From NCBI GenBank assembly GCA_046541715.1, contig JBKHCS010000004.1:7134-71133 (forward strand): a stretch of DNA of 64,000 nt, given 5' to 3'. Each line of letters starts with the position of its first letter. Positions within the stretch are counted from its first letter, which is position 1. Below are positions 1 to 8,368 of this stretch, piece by piece. The notes under the pieces were generated by a model. That model saw only the letters and a program-made list of their open reading frames with translations. It searched no databases and was not told the origin of the DNA. The stretch comes from CAYPUT01 sp046541715. Its GTDB lineage: Bacteria > Spirochaetota > Spirochaetia > DSM-27196 > PWMO01. Position numbers and translations under genes: made by a program.

Positions 1-161
1 TAGAAGCCGTTCTCGATCGGGGGCCCGATGGCCAACTTGGCCTCGGGAAAGAGACGCAAAACCGCCTCGGCCATGACGTGAGCCGTCGAGTGGCGGACCC
101 GGTAGAGTCGTTCTTCTTCGGTCAGCTCTTTGAAGGCGGCGGCCTTCTGCTCGGTGGACAT
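1..161 (-). CDS. thrS: Threonyl-tRNA synthetase, N-terminal fragment (runs off the window)
   Basis: Charges tRNA-Thr in the cytoplasm. Only the first 53 codons are in the window. From the ATG at 161 the protein begins MSTEQKAAAFKELTEEER and by residue 22 already reads VRHSTAHVMAEAVLRLFPEA then KLAIGPPIENGF. This is the start of the class II ThrRS editing domain, with the HxxxH zinc/editing motif (RHSTAH). In most bacteria about 60 residues of TGS domain precede this point; here they are absent. An AAGGAG ribosome binding site lies 7 bases before the ATG, which fixes the start and makes a missed upstream TGS domain unlikely. It follows glgX on the same strand but has its own promoter candidate. 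Confidence 0.88.
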   Translation of the reverse strand, partial: MSTEQKAAAFKELTEEERLYRVRHSTAHVMAEAVLRLFPEAKLAIGPPIENGF

Positions 162-183
162 GTACTGCTCCTTAGTGGATTTG

Positions 184-212
184 ATGATCGAGGCTTTGAC
201 CCGCCCTGTCAA
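184..212 (-). promoter_or_regulatory. Promoter candidate for thrS
   Basis: Reading the minus strand, TTGACA (212-207), a 17-base spacer and GATCAT (189-184) precede the thrS start by about 22 bases, leaving room for the AAGGAG ribosome binding site. The -35 is consensus and the -10 is weak. Confidence 0.45.
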
Positions 213-249
213 CCGAAGGTAGCCACGGCCTCGCACGGAGGTCAAGGGA

Positions 250-273
250 GGCCGGTGTCAGGGCCGGTGTCAG
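250..273. repeat. 12-bp tandem duplication at the glgX stop codon
   Basis: GGCCGGTGTCAG occurs twice head to tail (250-261 and 262-273). The second copy contains the glgX stop codon, so the duplication lies just beyond the 3' end of the gene and does not change the protein. It looks like a simple slippage event. Confidence 0.7.
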
Positions 274-2417
274 GGTGCCCGGGACAGCAGCACGACCATG
301 GAATAGCGGCGGACAGGGTAGCGGCCGTCCTTCCCGATCGGTTCTTCTTCTCCGGCGTCCAGAAGTTCCTCCCCGGGCCCCTTGGCGGTGTCAATTACGC
401 GGTACCAGTGGTTTCCGTTGGGAGCCGGAGGCACTACGAAACTGCGGTCCACCCCGGTGCCGTTGAACATCACGAAGAAGTCGTTGTCGTCGACGTCCGC
501 CCGGATCTCCGCCTTGCTCCCGTCTATTTGGAGAGCGAGGCAGTTGCGGCTGCTCCCCCAGTCGATCTCGGCGCCTTTGTCGTTGTACCAGGTAATATCC
601 GGAATGGCGTTATAGGCGTTGTCGACACCGGTGTAGAACTCGGGCCGGAGGAAAGCGTGGTGGGCCAGGCGAAACCGGATGAGGCGCCGGACGAAATCCC
701 GGAAACCCGGAAACCGCTCCCCCCGGGTGTAGTCGATCCAGGAGATGGGGTTGTCTTGACAGTAGGCGTTGTTGTTCCCCTGCTGGGTGCGGCCGACCTC
801 GTCGCCCGCGAGGAGCATCGGCGTACCAAGGGACAACAGGAGCGTCGTGGCAAAGTTATTCATCTGACGGCGCCGGAGATCGAGAACCTCGGGTCGATCC
901 GTTTCGCCTTCCACCCCGTAATTGGCGCTGTAGTTTGCATCGTGGCCATCCCGGTTATCCTCGCCGTTCACCTCGTTGTGCTTTCGGGTGTAACTGACCA
1001 GATCGTAAAGGGTAAATCCGTCGTGGCTCGTCACAAAGTTTATGCTATGGAAGGGCTTCCGGCCGTCCCGGAGGTAGAGATCCGAGCTCCCGGTAATCCG
1101 GGTGGCCAGGGCGGAGACCATCCCCCGGTCTCCCCGCCAGAATCGGCGGACGTCGTCCCGGTAGCGGTCGTTCCACTCCGCCCAGCGCCCACCGGGAAAA
1201 GAGCCGACCTGATACGCTCCGGCGGCGTCCCAGGCCTCGGCGATAATCTTGGTGTTCCGGAGGAGGGGATCCTCGGCTATCCGCTCGAGGATCGGCGGGT
1301 TCTCCATCAGGTTCCCCCGGCTATCCCGTCCGAGGACCGACCCGAGGTCGAAGCGGAACCCGTCGACATGCATCTCGACGACCCAGTACCGCAAACACTC
1401 GAGGATCAAGGTCCGGACTATTGGATGATTGCAGTTCATGGTGTTTCCGGTGCCGGTAAAGTTACGATAGAACCGCTTGTCATCCTCGAGCATGTAGTAG
1501 AGAAGGTTGTCGATGCCCCGGAAGCAGATCGTGGGCCCCAACTCGTTTCCCTCCCCGGTGTGGTTAAAGACGACATCCAGGATGACTTCGATCCCGGCTC
1601 TATGAAGCTCCCGGACCATCTCTTTGAACTCGGCCACCTGCCCGCCCCGGGTACCGTCGCTGCAGTAGACTCCCGCCGGGGCGAAAAAACCGATGGTGTT
1701 GTATCCCCAGTAATCGACCAATTTCTCGCCGGTCTCCGGGTTCCGGCGTTCGATGCCGTTCCGGTCGTACTCGTGGACGGGGAGGAGCTCCAGACTGGTA
1801 ATGCCGAGTTCCTTCAGGTAGGGGATTATCTCGATGATGCCCCGGAAGGTTCCGGGGTGCTCGACGCGTGCGCTCGGGTGGGAGGTCAGGCCGCCGACGT
1901 GGGCCTCGTAGATAACGCTGAACCGGAGGGGATAGTTTAGAGGCCGGTCCCCCTGCCAGTCGAAGTCGTCGTCTACAACGACGCACTTGGGGACCCCGGG
2001 ACCCGACGGCTCACTGGAAAAGCTCAGATCCTCGTCCGGGTCCCCCGGGACGTAACCCAGATTACTCGAGAGGTTCCAGGTGCCACCGCCGGTAAGGGCC
2101 TTTGCATAGGGATCAACGAGAAGCTTGTTGGCATTAAAGCGGTGGCCCCGGTGGGGCTCATAAGGGCCGTCGACCCGGTAGTTGTAGAGTGCCCCGGCCC
2201 CGAGACCCTCACAGTGGACGTGCCAGACGTCCCCCATGCGATTGTTCTCCGGGTGCAACTCCACCTCGACCGTCGGTCGGAGGTCCTCTTCCGATTCGAA
2301 GAGGCAGAGGTAGACCTTCGTGGCGTGCCGGGAAAAAAGGGAAAACTGGACACCCGTCGGGGTTATAGAAGCGCCGTAGGGCCTAGGGTGCCCCGGCGTG
2401 GTCCGGATATCGATCAC
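270..2417 (-). CDS. glgX: Glycogen debranching enzyme / isoamylase (GlgX/TreX type)
   Basis: Hydrolyses alpha-1,6 branches of glycogen or limit dextrin in the cytoplasm. The 715-aa length is normal for the family. An N-terminal CBM48-like domain (about residues 10-110) is followed by a GH13 barrel with all four conserved regions: DVVFNH near 281, GFRFDLG near 354 (nucleophile Asp), AEAWDAAGAY near 392 (acid/base Glu), and FVTSHDGFTL near 461. The start is GTG at 2417. It overlaps the stop of the upstream hydrolase gene as GTGA, so translation is probably coupled. With the glycogen phosphorylase at 45.5 kb it gives a glycogen breakdown route. The upstream HAD phosphatase and hydrolase share its mRNA but no metabolic link is evident. 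Confidence 0.93.
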   Translation of the reverse strand: MIDIRTTPGHPRPYGASITPTGVQFSLFSRHATKVYLCLFESEEDLRPTVEVELHPENNRMGDVWHVHCEGLGAGALYNYRVDGPYEPHRGHRFNANKLLVDPYAKALTGGGTWNLSSNLGYVPGDPDEDLSFSSEPSGPGVPKCVVVDDDFDWQGDRPLNYPLRFSVIYEAHVGGLTSHPSARVEHPGTFRGIIEIIPYLKELGITSLELLPVHEYDRNGIERRNPETGEKLVDYWGYNTIGFFAPAGVYCSDGTRGGQVAEFKEMVRELHRAGIEVILDVVFNHTGEGNELGPTICFRGIDNLLYYMLEDDKRFYRNFTGTGNTMNCNHPIVRTLILECLRYWVVEMHVDGFRFDLGSVLGRDSRGNLMENPPILERIAEDPLLRNTKIIAEAWDAAGAYQVGSFPGGRWAEWNDRYRDDVRRFWRGDRGMVSALATRITGSSDLYLRDGRKPFHSINFVTSHDGFTLYDLVSYTRKHNEVNGEDNRDGHDANYSANYGVEGETDRPEVLDLRRRQMNNFATTLLLSLGTPMLLAGDEVGRTQQGNNNAYCQDNPISWIDYTRGERFPGFRDFVRRLIRFRLAHHAFLRPEFYTGVDNAYNAIPDITWYNDKGAEIDWGSSRNCLALQIDGSKAEIRADVDDNDFFVMFNGTGVDRSFVVPPAPNGNHWYRVIDTAKGPGEELLDAGEEEPIGKDGRYPVRRYSMVVLLSRAP

Positions 2418-3184
2418 CTCGCGTCCAGAAACTGCTTGAGAAGGCCGAGAAATCCTTCCCGGTCGTCGGTGTGGACCCAGTGTCCCGCCTCCGGAAGGAT
2501 GTGAATTTCCGGCTGTTCGAGGTACCTCCGAAAGAGCTCCTCGTCTTCCGGATCGACGTAGCTCGAACGCCCCCCGGCGATAACCAGGGAGGGCCCGGCA
2601 AAGGTCGCCTGAATATCGGGCCAGGAAACAAGTTCGCGGTAGCGCCGGTCGAGGGCATCGAGGTTAATCCGCCATTCGTAGCCTCCGTCGGTCGGCACGA
2701 AGTTCTTGAGCAGAAAGGCGCGGATCGCGCGCTCCGGAATGCGCTCCGCGAGCACCTCGTCGGCCTCCTTTCGGGAGGAGCAATCGGCGGCGGAAACCTT
2801 CTTGAGGGCCTCGATAATGTAGCGATGCCGCTCTTCGTACACCTTCGGAGCTACGTCGAGAATGACCAGGCGCCGAACGCGATCCGGGGCCTTGAGCGCC
2901 ACCAGAAGCGCGACCTTTCCCCCGAGGGAGTGCCCCATAACGTCGAAGCGGTCTACCCCGGCGTCGTCGAGGGTCTCGAGGACGTCCTCGGCCATGCCGG
3001 TTAGGTCGAAGGCATCCTCGTGGGGGGACGCGCCGTGGTTTACTAGGTCGGGCATGAGACACCGCCTATCCGGTAGCTCCCGGGCGACGGAGGACCAGTT
3101 GTCCCCGGACCCGAAGAGTCCGTGGAGAATAACGAGGGGTTCGACGGAGGAGGAGGCCGACGATTCCCGAAGATGCAGCTTCAT
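2414..3184 (-). CDS. Alpha/beta-fold hydrolase (esterase-like, YbfF/menH-like family)
   Basis: A 256-aa soluble serine hydrolase. Visible features are the oxyanion-hole motif LHGLFGSGDNW near residue 24, the nucleophile elbow MGHSLGGK near 98, and a C-terminal GHWVH supplying the catalytic His. The length and the HGLFGS...GHSLGG pattern resemble small esterases such as E. coli YbfF, but the substrate cannot be read from sequence. The ATG at 3184 overlaps the TGA of the HAD gene (ATGA), and its own TGA overlaps the GTG of glgX, so three genes form a tightly coupled operon. A longer open frame continues upstream, but it lies antiparallel-frame to the HAD gene and is not coding. Confidence 0.85.
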   Translation of the reverse strand: MKLHLRESSASSSVEPLVILHGLFGSGDNWSSVARELPDRRCLMPDLVNHGASPHEDAFDLTGMAEDVLETLDDAGVDRFDVMGHSLGGKVALLVALKAPDRVRRLVILDVAPKVYEERHRYIIEALKKVSAADCSSRKEADEVLAERIPERAIRAFLLKNFVPTDGGYEWRINLDALDRRYRELVSWPDIQATFAGPSLVIAGGRSSYVDPEDEELFRRYLEQPEIHILPEAGHWVHTDDREGFLGLLKQFLDAR

Positions 3185-3987
3185 TGGGCCAACCTGACGA
3201 TGTCGCCGATGCCGTCGAGAACAAAGTGAGGCTGGTACGGAAAGGTTCGAAGCTCCTCCCGGGAGGTAACGCCGCTGGTAACCAGGATGGTATCGATCTC
3301 CGACTCGAGGCCGGCGATTATGTCGGTATCCATCCGGTCCCCGATAATAAAGGTGTCCTCCCGGCGGCACTCGATTCGCCGGAGGGCCTGGCGCATCATC
3401 AGAGGATTCGGCTTTCCGACGAAGTAGGCCTTCATCCCGGTGGCCAGCTCCACCGGGGCGGTAAGGGCACCGCAGGCCGGCACCAGACCCTGCTCCGCCG
3501 GCCCCGTGACGTCCGGATTGGTGCCGATCAGCTTGGCGCCTCCCTTTACGAGGTTTATGGCCCGCTCGAGCTTCTCGAAGCTGTAGGAGCGCGACTCTCC
3601 CATAACCACGTAGTCCGGGTTTACGTCGTTCATCGAAAACCCGGCGTTGTAGAGCGCGTTGGTAAGACCGGCGTCTCCGATTACGTAGACCGTTCCGCCG
3701 GGGCATTGCGATTTCAGAAAGCCGGCGGTTGCCAAGGCGCTGGTGTAGAAGTGCTCCTCCCCGACGTTGATTCCCAACCGGGCCATCTTCTGGACCAGCT
3801 CCTTCGGTGAACGCTCCGAGGAGTTCGTCAAAAAGAGAAAGGGATGCTCCGAGGTCTTGACCCAGTCGACGAACTCCCGGGCCCCGGGAAGCAACCGATT
3901 CCCGTGGTAGATAACCCCGTCCATGTCGCAGATGAATCCGCGCTTTGTCCTTAGTCGTGCTTTGAGTGCTTCTATATTCGCTTCCAT
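3181..3987 (-). CDS. HAD-superfamily hydrolase, NagD-like
   Basis: A 268-aa cytoplasmic phosphatase of the NagD/4-nitrophenylphosphatase subfamily (HAD type IIA cap). Motif I is FICDMDGVIYHGN near residue 18, motif II is LTNSS near 53, and motif III/IV are VGKPNPLMM and GDRMDTDI in the last third. The physiological substrate is unknown. I start it at the ATG at 3987. An open frame continues another 41 codons upstream, but the residues there do not look like family sequence and they cover a good promoter (TTGCGC-17-TATATT) that ends 11 bases before this ATG. First gene of the HAD-hydrolase-glgX operon. Confidence 0.87.
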   Translation of the reverse strand: MEANIEALKARLRTKRGFICDMDGVIYHGNRLLPGAREFVDWVKTSEHPFLFLTNSSERSPKELVQKMARLGINVGEEHFYTSALATAGFLKSQCPGGTVYVIGDAGLTNALYNAGFSMNDVNPDYVVMGESRSYSFEKLERAINLVKGGAKLIGTNPDVTGPAEQGLVPACGALTAPVELATGMKAYFVGKPNPLMMRQALRRIECRREDTFIIGDRMDTDIIAGLESEIDTILVTSGVTSREELRTFPYQPHFVLDGIGDIVRLAQ

Positions 3988-3998
3988 GAGTCTCGCAG

Positions 3999-4027
3999 AA
4001 TATAGCGCTAGGAAGGATATCGCGCAA
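3999..4027 (-). promoter_or_regulatory. Promoter of the HAD-hydrolase-glgX operon
   Basis: On the minus strand TTGCGC (4027-4022), 17-base spacer, TATATT (4004-3999), then only 11 bases to the ATG at 3987. The predicted 5' leader is about 4-5 bases, too short for a Shine-Dalgarno site, and none is seen. Confidence 0.6.
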
Positions 4028-4060
4028 ACCGTCGTTCCGCGAGTCGCCGCCAAAGAGGCT

Positions 4061-4089
4061 TTGACCGGGAGCGCCTCCTGTGGCATCCT
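4061..4089 (+). promoter_or_regulatory. Promoter of the HD-domain gene (leaderless type)
   Basis: TTGACC (4061-4066), 17-base spacer, CATCCT (4084-4089), then 7 bases to the ATG at 4097. There is no Shine-Dalgarno site on this strand. Geometry matches the other leaderless promoters in the window; the -10 is weaker than most. Confidence 0.5.
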
Positions 4090-4096
4090 CCTTAAC

Positions 4097-4681
4097 ATGA
4101 GCGAGCACATTCCGACCCGAGAAGAAGCCTACGACCTACTGACCCGGTACACCAAGACCGAGGGGCTGATCAAACACGCCCTCGCGGTGGAAGCCGTCAT
4201 GCGCTACCAAGCGAGAAAGCGGGGACATGACGAAGAGAAGTGGGGGGTGATCGGACTGGTGCACGACCTGGACTGGGAGCAGTTCCCCGAGGAGCATTGC
4301 TCCAAAACCGAGTCCATTCTCCGGGAAGCTGGATGGCCCGAGGAGTACATCCATGCCGTATTGAGCCACGCCTGGGGCATGTTTACCGACATCGAGCCGG
4401 AGCACGAGATGGAGAAGGTTCTCTACACCGTCGACGAGCTTACGGGGCTCATAACGGCGACGGCGATTATGCGACCGTCGAAGAGCGTTCTCGACCTGAC
4501 GCCGAAATCGGTCAAAAAGAAATGGAAGGATAGGAGCTTTGCCGCAGGTGTCGACCGGGAGGTCGTGCAAAAAGGCGCAGACATGCTCGGCGAAGAGCTC
4601 ACCGGCGTGATGGAAGACACCATCGCCGGTATGCGGGAAGCCGCCGAGGAGTTGGGGCTAAAGGGAAACCCGGAAGGTTAG
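4097..4681 (+). CDS. HDIG/HD-domain hydrolase
   Basis: A 194-aa soluble protein with an HD phosphohydrolase domain: KHALAVEAVMRY near residue 23 (metal His), GLVHDLDWEQFPEEH near 51 (the HD pair) and HAVLSHAW near 86. Small stand-alone proteins of this shape are annotated as HDIG-domain or predicted phosphohydrolases; the substrate is unknown. The ATG at 4097 is chosen because homology-like sequence (SEHIPTREEAYDLL) starts there and a promoter ends 7 bases earlier. It is divergent from the HAD operon and converges on secF. Confidence 0.8.
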   Translation: MSEHIPTREEAYDLLTRYTKTEGLIKHALAVEAVMRYQARKRGHDEEKWGVIGLVHDLDWEQFPEEHCSKTESILREAGWPEEYIHAVLSHAWGMFTDIEPEHEMEKVLYTVDELTGLITATAIMRPSKSVLDLTPKSVKKKWKDRSFAAGVDREVVQKGADMLGEELTGVMEDTIAGMREAAEELGLKGNPEG

Positions 4682-4690
4682 CCCCGGTGC

Positions 4691-4710
4691 CCGGAGGCCG
4701 ACGCCTCCGG
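4691..4710. terminator. GC hairpin between convergent genes (HD-domain gene and secF)
   Basis: CCGGAGGC-CGAC-GCCTCCGG is a perfect 8-bp stem with a 4-base loop in the 37-base gap between two converging stops. Neither side has a U-tract, so it is either a weak bidirectional terminator or an mRNA 3' end stabiliser. Confidence 0.45.
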
Positions 4711-4718
4711 CCCAAATA

Positions 4719-5819
4719 CTAGTGGCCCTTCTTACGCTTGGACCGGGGCTGGGACTTCCCCCCGGAAGATTGTCGCTTCTTGCTTACTTCCCGCTTTACC
4801 GCTTCGATGTCCGCCGCGGGAACTCCCGCAGGAACCTTGGCCTTCCCACCTTCTTCCGTCTTTGGGGTTTCCTTTCGCTCTTCGTTCACCGAGGTGCTTC
4901 CGTAGCGGTCGAGATCCCGCTTCCGACGCCGGGCCCGGCTTCGGCGCTGCCATCCAAGGAGGACCGGCGAGGCGATGAAGATCGAAGAATAGGTTCCGAC
5001 CACGATACCGACCATCAAGTTTAGTGCGAAGGCCTGGATTGCGCCGGTCGCAAAGACGTAGATCGAAACGACGGCCAAGAGGGTCGTCAGCGAGGTAATA
5101 AGGGTCCGGTTGAGGGACTGGCTGATACTGGTATTTACGATGGTTTCGTAGCCGGTATCCCGGAGGAGCGTTTCGTTCTCCCGGATTCGGTCGAAGATAA
5201 CGATGGTATCGTTCAGGGAGTATCCGATAATCGTCAACACCGCCGCGATGGTCGCCGTCGAGACTTCGATCTGGAAGGTACCGATAAACCCGATCATGAA
5301 CAGCACGTCGTGCACGAGCGCCGCAATGGCGGAAACCGCGTAGGCCAGGCGGAATCGAAACCAGATGTAGATAAGGATCAGGCCCAGGGCGAGAGTCGTC
5401 AGAAGGATGGCCTGTTCGGCCAGGTCCTCGGAAAACCGGGGTCCGACGTAGGAAGACTGAAGCTCCCGGACCGAACCTTCGCCGAACTCCGCCTCTAAGG
5501 CGTCGATGACGTTCGCGGACATCACTTCGCTGAACTGCTCGAGAACCCCGGCGTCCCGGACACGGATGGAGTACTCCTCGTTTCCTGTGCCACCGATCGA
5601 CTGGACCTGAACCCCATCGATAGACGAGAGGGTTCGGCGAACCCGTTCGACGGAACCGACGCCGTCTATCTCGACCTGGAGATCCAGACCGGCCTGAAAG
5701 TCGATACCGAAGTTGAATCCACCCTGGGTGACGGTAAGCCCGATCCCCAGGGCGATTAGGACCACCGAGACCGTGATCATTACAAAACGCAGGCGCGTAA
5801 AGGCGATTACCCGGGCCAT
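4719..5819 (-). CDS. secF: Protein translocase subunit SecF
   Basis: Inner-membrane partner of SecD that uses the proton gradient to complete Sec-dependent export. The 366-aa protein has the N-terminal TM helix, the FNFGIDFQAG motif near residue 32, a short periplasmic domain and a five-TM block containing GYSLNDTIVIFDRIRE. A tail of about 65 residues after the last TM is hydrophilic, rich in Lys/Arg/Glu/Pro, and ends SKRKKGH; this is longer than in E. coli. The start ATG at 5819 overlaps the secD stop as TAATG, indicating coupling, so the in-frame codons upstream at 5831 are not used. Confidence 0.94.
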   Translation of the reverse strand: MARVIAFTRLRFVMITVSVVLIALGIGLTVTQGGFNFGIDFQAGLDLQVEIDGVGSVERVRRTLSSIDGVQVQSIGGTGNEEYSIRVRDAGVLEQFSEVMSANVIDALEAEFGEGSVRELQSSYVGPRFSEDLAEQAILLTTLALGLILIYIWFRFRLAYAVSAIAALVHDVLFMIGFIGTFQIEVSTATIAAVLTIIGYSLNDTIVIFDRIRENETLLRDTGYETIVNTSISQSLNRTLITSLTTLLAVVSIYVFATGAIQAFALNLMVGIVVGTYSSIFIASPVLLGWQRRSRARRRKRDLDRYGSTSVNEERKETPKTEEGGKAKVPAGVPAADIEAVKREVSKKRQSSGGKSQPRSKRKKGH

Positions 5820-7546
5820 TAAAGCCTCCAACTTATGCTGAGCTTGCTGCGGCGGACGACCTGGGTAGTAAAGTCGAATATGAGCCGCGAGACAAAGAGC
5901 GCCGTAAACATCGACGTGACAATACCTACCGCGAGGGTAACGGCGAACCCTTGAATCGGCCCGGTACCCAGCTGCGACAGAAAGATCGCGGCGATAAAGG
6001 TGGTTATATTTGCGTCGGTGATGGTCCAGAGGGCCTTACCGAACCCGGCGGCAATCGCCGCCTGGGGGCTCTTTCCGAGGCGATACTCCTCTTTTACGCG
6101 CTCGAATATGATTACGTTGGCGTCGACCGCCATACCGACCGTCAGAATTATTCCGGCGATGCTGGTAAGGGTCAGCGTCAGATTGAAGACCGACAGGATC
6201 GACACGATAAAAAAGAGGTTGAGGATAAGCGCCAGGTCCGCCACGAGGCCGGCACCCTTGTAGTAGATCACCATAAAGAGGATGACCAGCGCAAAGCCAA
6301 GGGCGATGGCCCGCAAGCCCGTATCTACCGCCTGCTCCCCGAGGGAGGCTCCGATAGCCTGTTGGTTCAGAACAACCAAGTCGACGGGAAGAGCCGCCGT
6401 CCGGAGAACGGTGGCGATATTCTGGGCCTCTTCCTGATCGAAGCCGCTAATACGCACCTGTCCGGTGGGAATCTCTTCCTCGATGGTCGCGTAGGCTCGA
6501 ACCCTCCCGTCCATTACAATCGCCATGCTCGAATCGACGTTATCCCGGGTCAATCCGGCAAAGAGATCCGCCCCCTCCCGGTCGAGGACAAAGTTGACCA
6601 CCGGCTGGTTCGTCAGAGGATCCCGGGCAAACTGCGCCTCGGTAATGTGCTCACCGGCCAAGCCGTCTTCCTGGATGTTGGACTTGATGACGATGTAGCG
6701 GACGAAACGGTCCAATCCGTACTCATCCCGGGTTACGTATTCGGCGATCTCGGTACCAACCGGGACAAAGTCCGGGCGTCCGTCGTCTTCCGGATTCCAA
6801 CCGGGGTTCTCCTGCTGGAGCGCGATCAGTTGCTCGGTCGCTTCGTCGTCGACGATGTGGAAGTTCAGGGACCCCTTCCCCATCAGGAAGGAATTGACGC
6901 GCTCCCGGTCGTTCTCTCCGGGAATCTCGATCGATATTCTCGTTTCGTCCATCCGGCGGATCTGAGGCTCGGTAACACCGAACCGGTCGATACGGTTACT
7001 CAAGATCTCGAGGGCAAGATCGACGGCTTCGCTCAACTGGGCCTCGGTCGGCTCTTGGCCGAGCCGATCCGCTAGGCTACTACGATCGGCCTCCAACACG
7101 ACGTTAACGCCGCCGTTAAGGTCCAAGCCGAGCTGGATAATCCGGGACTGCAGGTCTTCGAGCTCTTCCACCTCGGCGCGATAGTGCGTCTCGAGGGCGG
7201 CAAAAGCCTCCCGCTCCGTGCGGAAGCTGTCCAAGACCGATTCGGTGGTCCATTCGTCGGGGAGCGATCGATCCTCGAGGCGGTAGTTCCCCCGGGCCTC
7301 CTCAATAAGAAAGGAGTACTCCTCGGGAACGGGGGCTTCCGGATCGGAAAGCGCCAGATCTCGCAGCTCGGCGATAGCCTCTTCCGCTTCTCCCTCGGCA
7401 TAGTCCCTGACCTGGGACCGAGAAGCGTTGGCGAGGACCTTCTGATCCTCGGAAACGAAGAAATACCACCGGATGGTGGGATAGATAAATGTAACGCTGG
7501 CACCGACCAATACGAGAATGATCAGCAAGCGTAGTCGCATGCTCAT
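5819..7546 (-). CDS. secD: Protein translocase subunit SecD
   Basis: Inner-membrane SecD, 575 aa. N-terminal TM (residues 5-25), then an Asp/Glu-rich periplasmic insert, the LGLDLNGGVNVVLEAD motif near residue 140, a periplasmic P1-type region, and a C-terminal six-TM RND block with GMAVDANVIIFERVKEE. It lies between yajC (31 bases upstream) and secF (overlapping stop/start), the classical yajC-secD-secF order. The Shine-Dalgarno site before the ATG at 7546 is weak (GGAG), and a second in-frame ATG two codons on is equally possible. It should assemble with SecF and YajC at the SecYEG channel. Confidence 0.94.
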   Translation of the reverse strand: MSMRLRLLIILVLVGASVTFIYPTIRWYFFVSEDQKVLANASRSQVRDYAEGEAEEAIAELRDLALSDPEAPVPEEYSFLIEEARGNYRLEDRSLPDEWTTESVLDSFRTEREAFAALETHYRAEVEELEDLQSRIIQLGLDLNGGVNVVLEADRSSLADRLGQEPTEAQLSEAVDLALEILSNRIDRFGVTEPQIRRMDETRISIEIPGENDRERVNSFLMGKGSLNFHIVDDEATEQLIALQQENPGWNPEDDGRPDFVPVGTEIAEYVTRDEYGLDRFVRYIVIKSNIQEDGLAGEHITEAQFARDPLTNQPVVNFVLDREGADLFAGLTRDNVDSSMAIVMDGRVRAYATIEEEIPTGQVRISGFDQEEAQNIATVLRTAALPVDLVVLNQQAIGASLGEQAVDTGLRAIALGFALVILFMVIYYKGAGLVADLALILNLFFIVSILSVFNLTLTLTSIAGIILTVGMAVDANVIIFERVKEEYRLGKSPQAAIAAGFGKALWTITDANITTFIAAIFLSQLGTGPIQGFAVTLAVGIVTSMFTALFVSRLIFDFTTQVVRRSKLSISWRL

Positions 7547-7576
7547 ACCTGGGCTCCGTAGAGTGAGATAGACGGC

Positions 7577-7975
7577 TTATTCGTCGGAATTGTCCTCGAT
7601 AGCGGCGTCGTCGGCAGAAGTATCCCGTGCTTTGGACTTCCCGCTGCCCTTTCGTTCGAGAACCGTCGCCACGGCGGACCGGTTGAACTCCATGGTGGTG
7701 TTACTGTCCACCTTGAGTACGACCGTATCCTCTTTGAGGGCCTGAATGGTTCCCCGGATACCGCCGATGGAGACCACCTTGTCACCTTTCTGGAGAGAGG
7801 ACAGCATCGCCTTCGTTTCCTTCTGCTTCTTGTTCTGGGGTCTGATGATCAAGAAATAGAAGATTAAGAACACGAGGCCGAAGGTGATAAGTGTCGGTGC
7901 TATCGATGCAGGCCCTCCGGTAGCACCACCCGGTGGGGGTGCCATCAGAATCGGTAGAATCGGTTGCATCATCAT
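7577..7975 (-). CDS. yajC: Preprotein translocase subunit YajC
   Basis: Small single-span membrane protein (132 aa) that accompanies SecDF. A Pro/Gly-rich N-terminus is followed by one TM helix (TLITFGLVFLIFYFLIIRP) and the hallmark RPQNKKQKE, then the KGDKVVSIGGIRGTI beta region. The acidic C-terminus (about 25 residues) is dispensable-looking. The MMM start at 7975 is preceded by AAGGA nine bases upstream and by the promoter at 8012-8040. First gene of the yajC-secD-secF operon. Confidence 0.93.
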   Translation of the reverse strand: MMMQPILPILMAPPPGGATGGPASIAPTLITFGLVFLIFYFLIIRPQNKKQKETKAMLSSLQKGDKVVSIGGIRGTIQALKEDTVVLKVDSNTTMEFNRSAVATVLERKGSGKSKARDTSADDAAIEDNSDE

Positions 7976-8011
7976 AATTTGCTACGTCCTTGGGCTGTAA
8001 AGATTTCGGCA

Positions 8012-8040
8012 ACGGTATCACGACGACTAGAGGCCGTCAA
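8012..8040 (-). promoter_or_regulatory. Promoter of yajC-secD-secF
   Basis: Minus strand TTGACG (8040-8035), 17-base spacer, TACCGT (8017-8012). It lies directly after the stop of the upstream small gene and leaves a leader of about 30 bases that contains the AAGGA ribosome binding site of yajC. Confidence 0.6.
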
Positions 8041-8042
8041 GG

Positions 8043-8333
8043 TTACACGCGCTGTACCTTGGTCACGTCGTCCCGAACCTCGAATACGCCGAAGAGCCGC
8101 TTCAACTCGGCGGCTGTTTTATCGCCAATGCTCGTATGGTCCCGGAGATAGATTCGAAGATCCTCTATCGATTCCGGTCCGTCGAAGATTGCCGCACGGA
8201 AAGCGTTTCGATACTGGCCCCGTTCGGCAAGCTCCCGGCTACTCAATGACCCTAGTTTTCGGGCGCTGGTCGCATCGACGATCGCGGTGTTTCCTTCGTA
8301 GCCGACGGTAAAAATAAAGTCTTCGCGTTTCAT
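8043..8333 (-). CDS. Unknown small protein (96 aa)
   Basis: I do not recognise this family. The sequence from ATG 8333 (MKREDFIFTVGYEGNTAIVD) looks like a real protein: mixed charge, no TM, no Cys, a compact alpha/beta composition, and codon use like its neighbours. It sits between groEL and yajC on the same strand. Oddly, the intrinsic terminator of groEL ends only four bases before the ATG and no Shine-Dalgarno site is present except the AAGGGGAAG inside the terminator stem. A TTG two codons upstream is an alternative start. Expression may depend on read-through, an unseen internal promoter, or hairpin opening. Confidence 0.65.
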   Translation of the reverse strand: MKREDFIFTVGYEGNTAIVDATSARKLGSLSSRELAERGQYRNAFRAAIFDGPESIEDLRIYLRDHTSIGDKTAAELKRLFGVFEVRDDVTKVQRV

Positions 8334-8336
8334 AGA

Positions 8337-8368
8337 CAAAAAGGGGAAGCCTCAGACGGCTTCCCCTT
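8337..8368 (-). terminator. Intrinsic terminator of groEL
   Basis: A perfect 11-bp stem (8341-8351 with 8358-8368, arm AAGGGGAAGCC) with a 6-base loop, followed on the minus strand by TTTTT. It begins 10 bases after the groEL stop. Confidence 0.85.

Noticed and set aside
78..1940. 620-codon open frame on the plus strand opposite glgX
   Set aside because: Antisense to an unambiguous GH13 enzyme; the composition (Val/Pro/Gly-rich, no domain) is typical of shadow frames in GC-rich DNA.
3185..4108. N-terminal extension of the alpha/beta hydrolase frame to 564 aa
   Set aside because: The extra sequence is an alternative frame of the HAD gene; the true start is the coupled ATG at 3184.
3988..4110. 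41-codon upstream extension of the HAD gene, with AAGGAGG directly touching an ATG
   Set aside because: SD spacing of zero cannot work, and the extension covers a good promoter and lacks family sequence.
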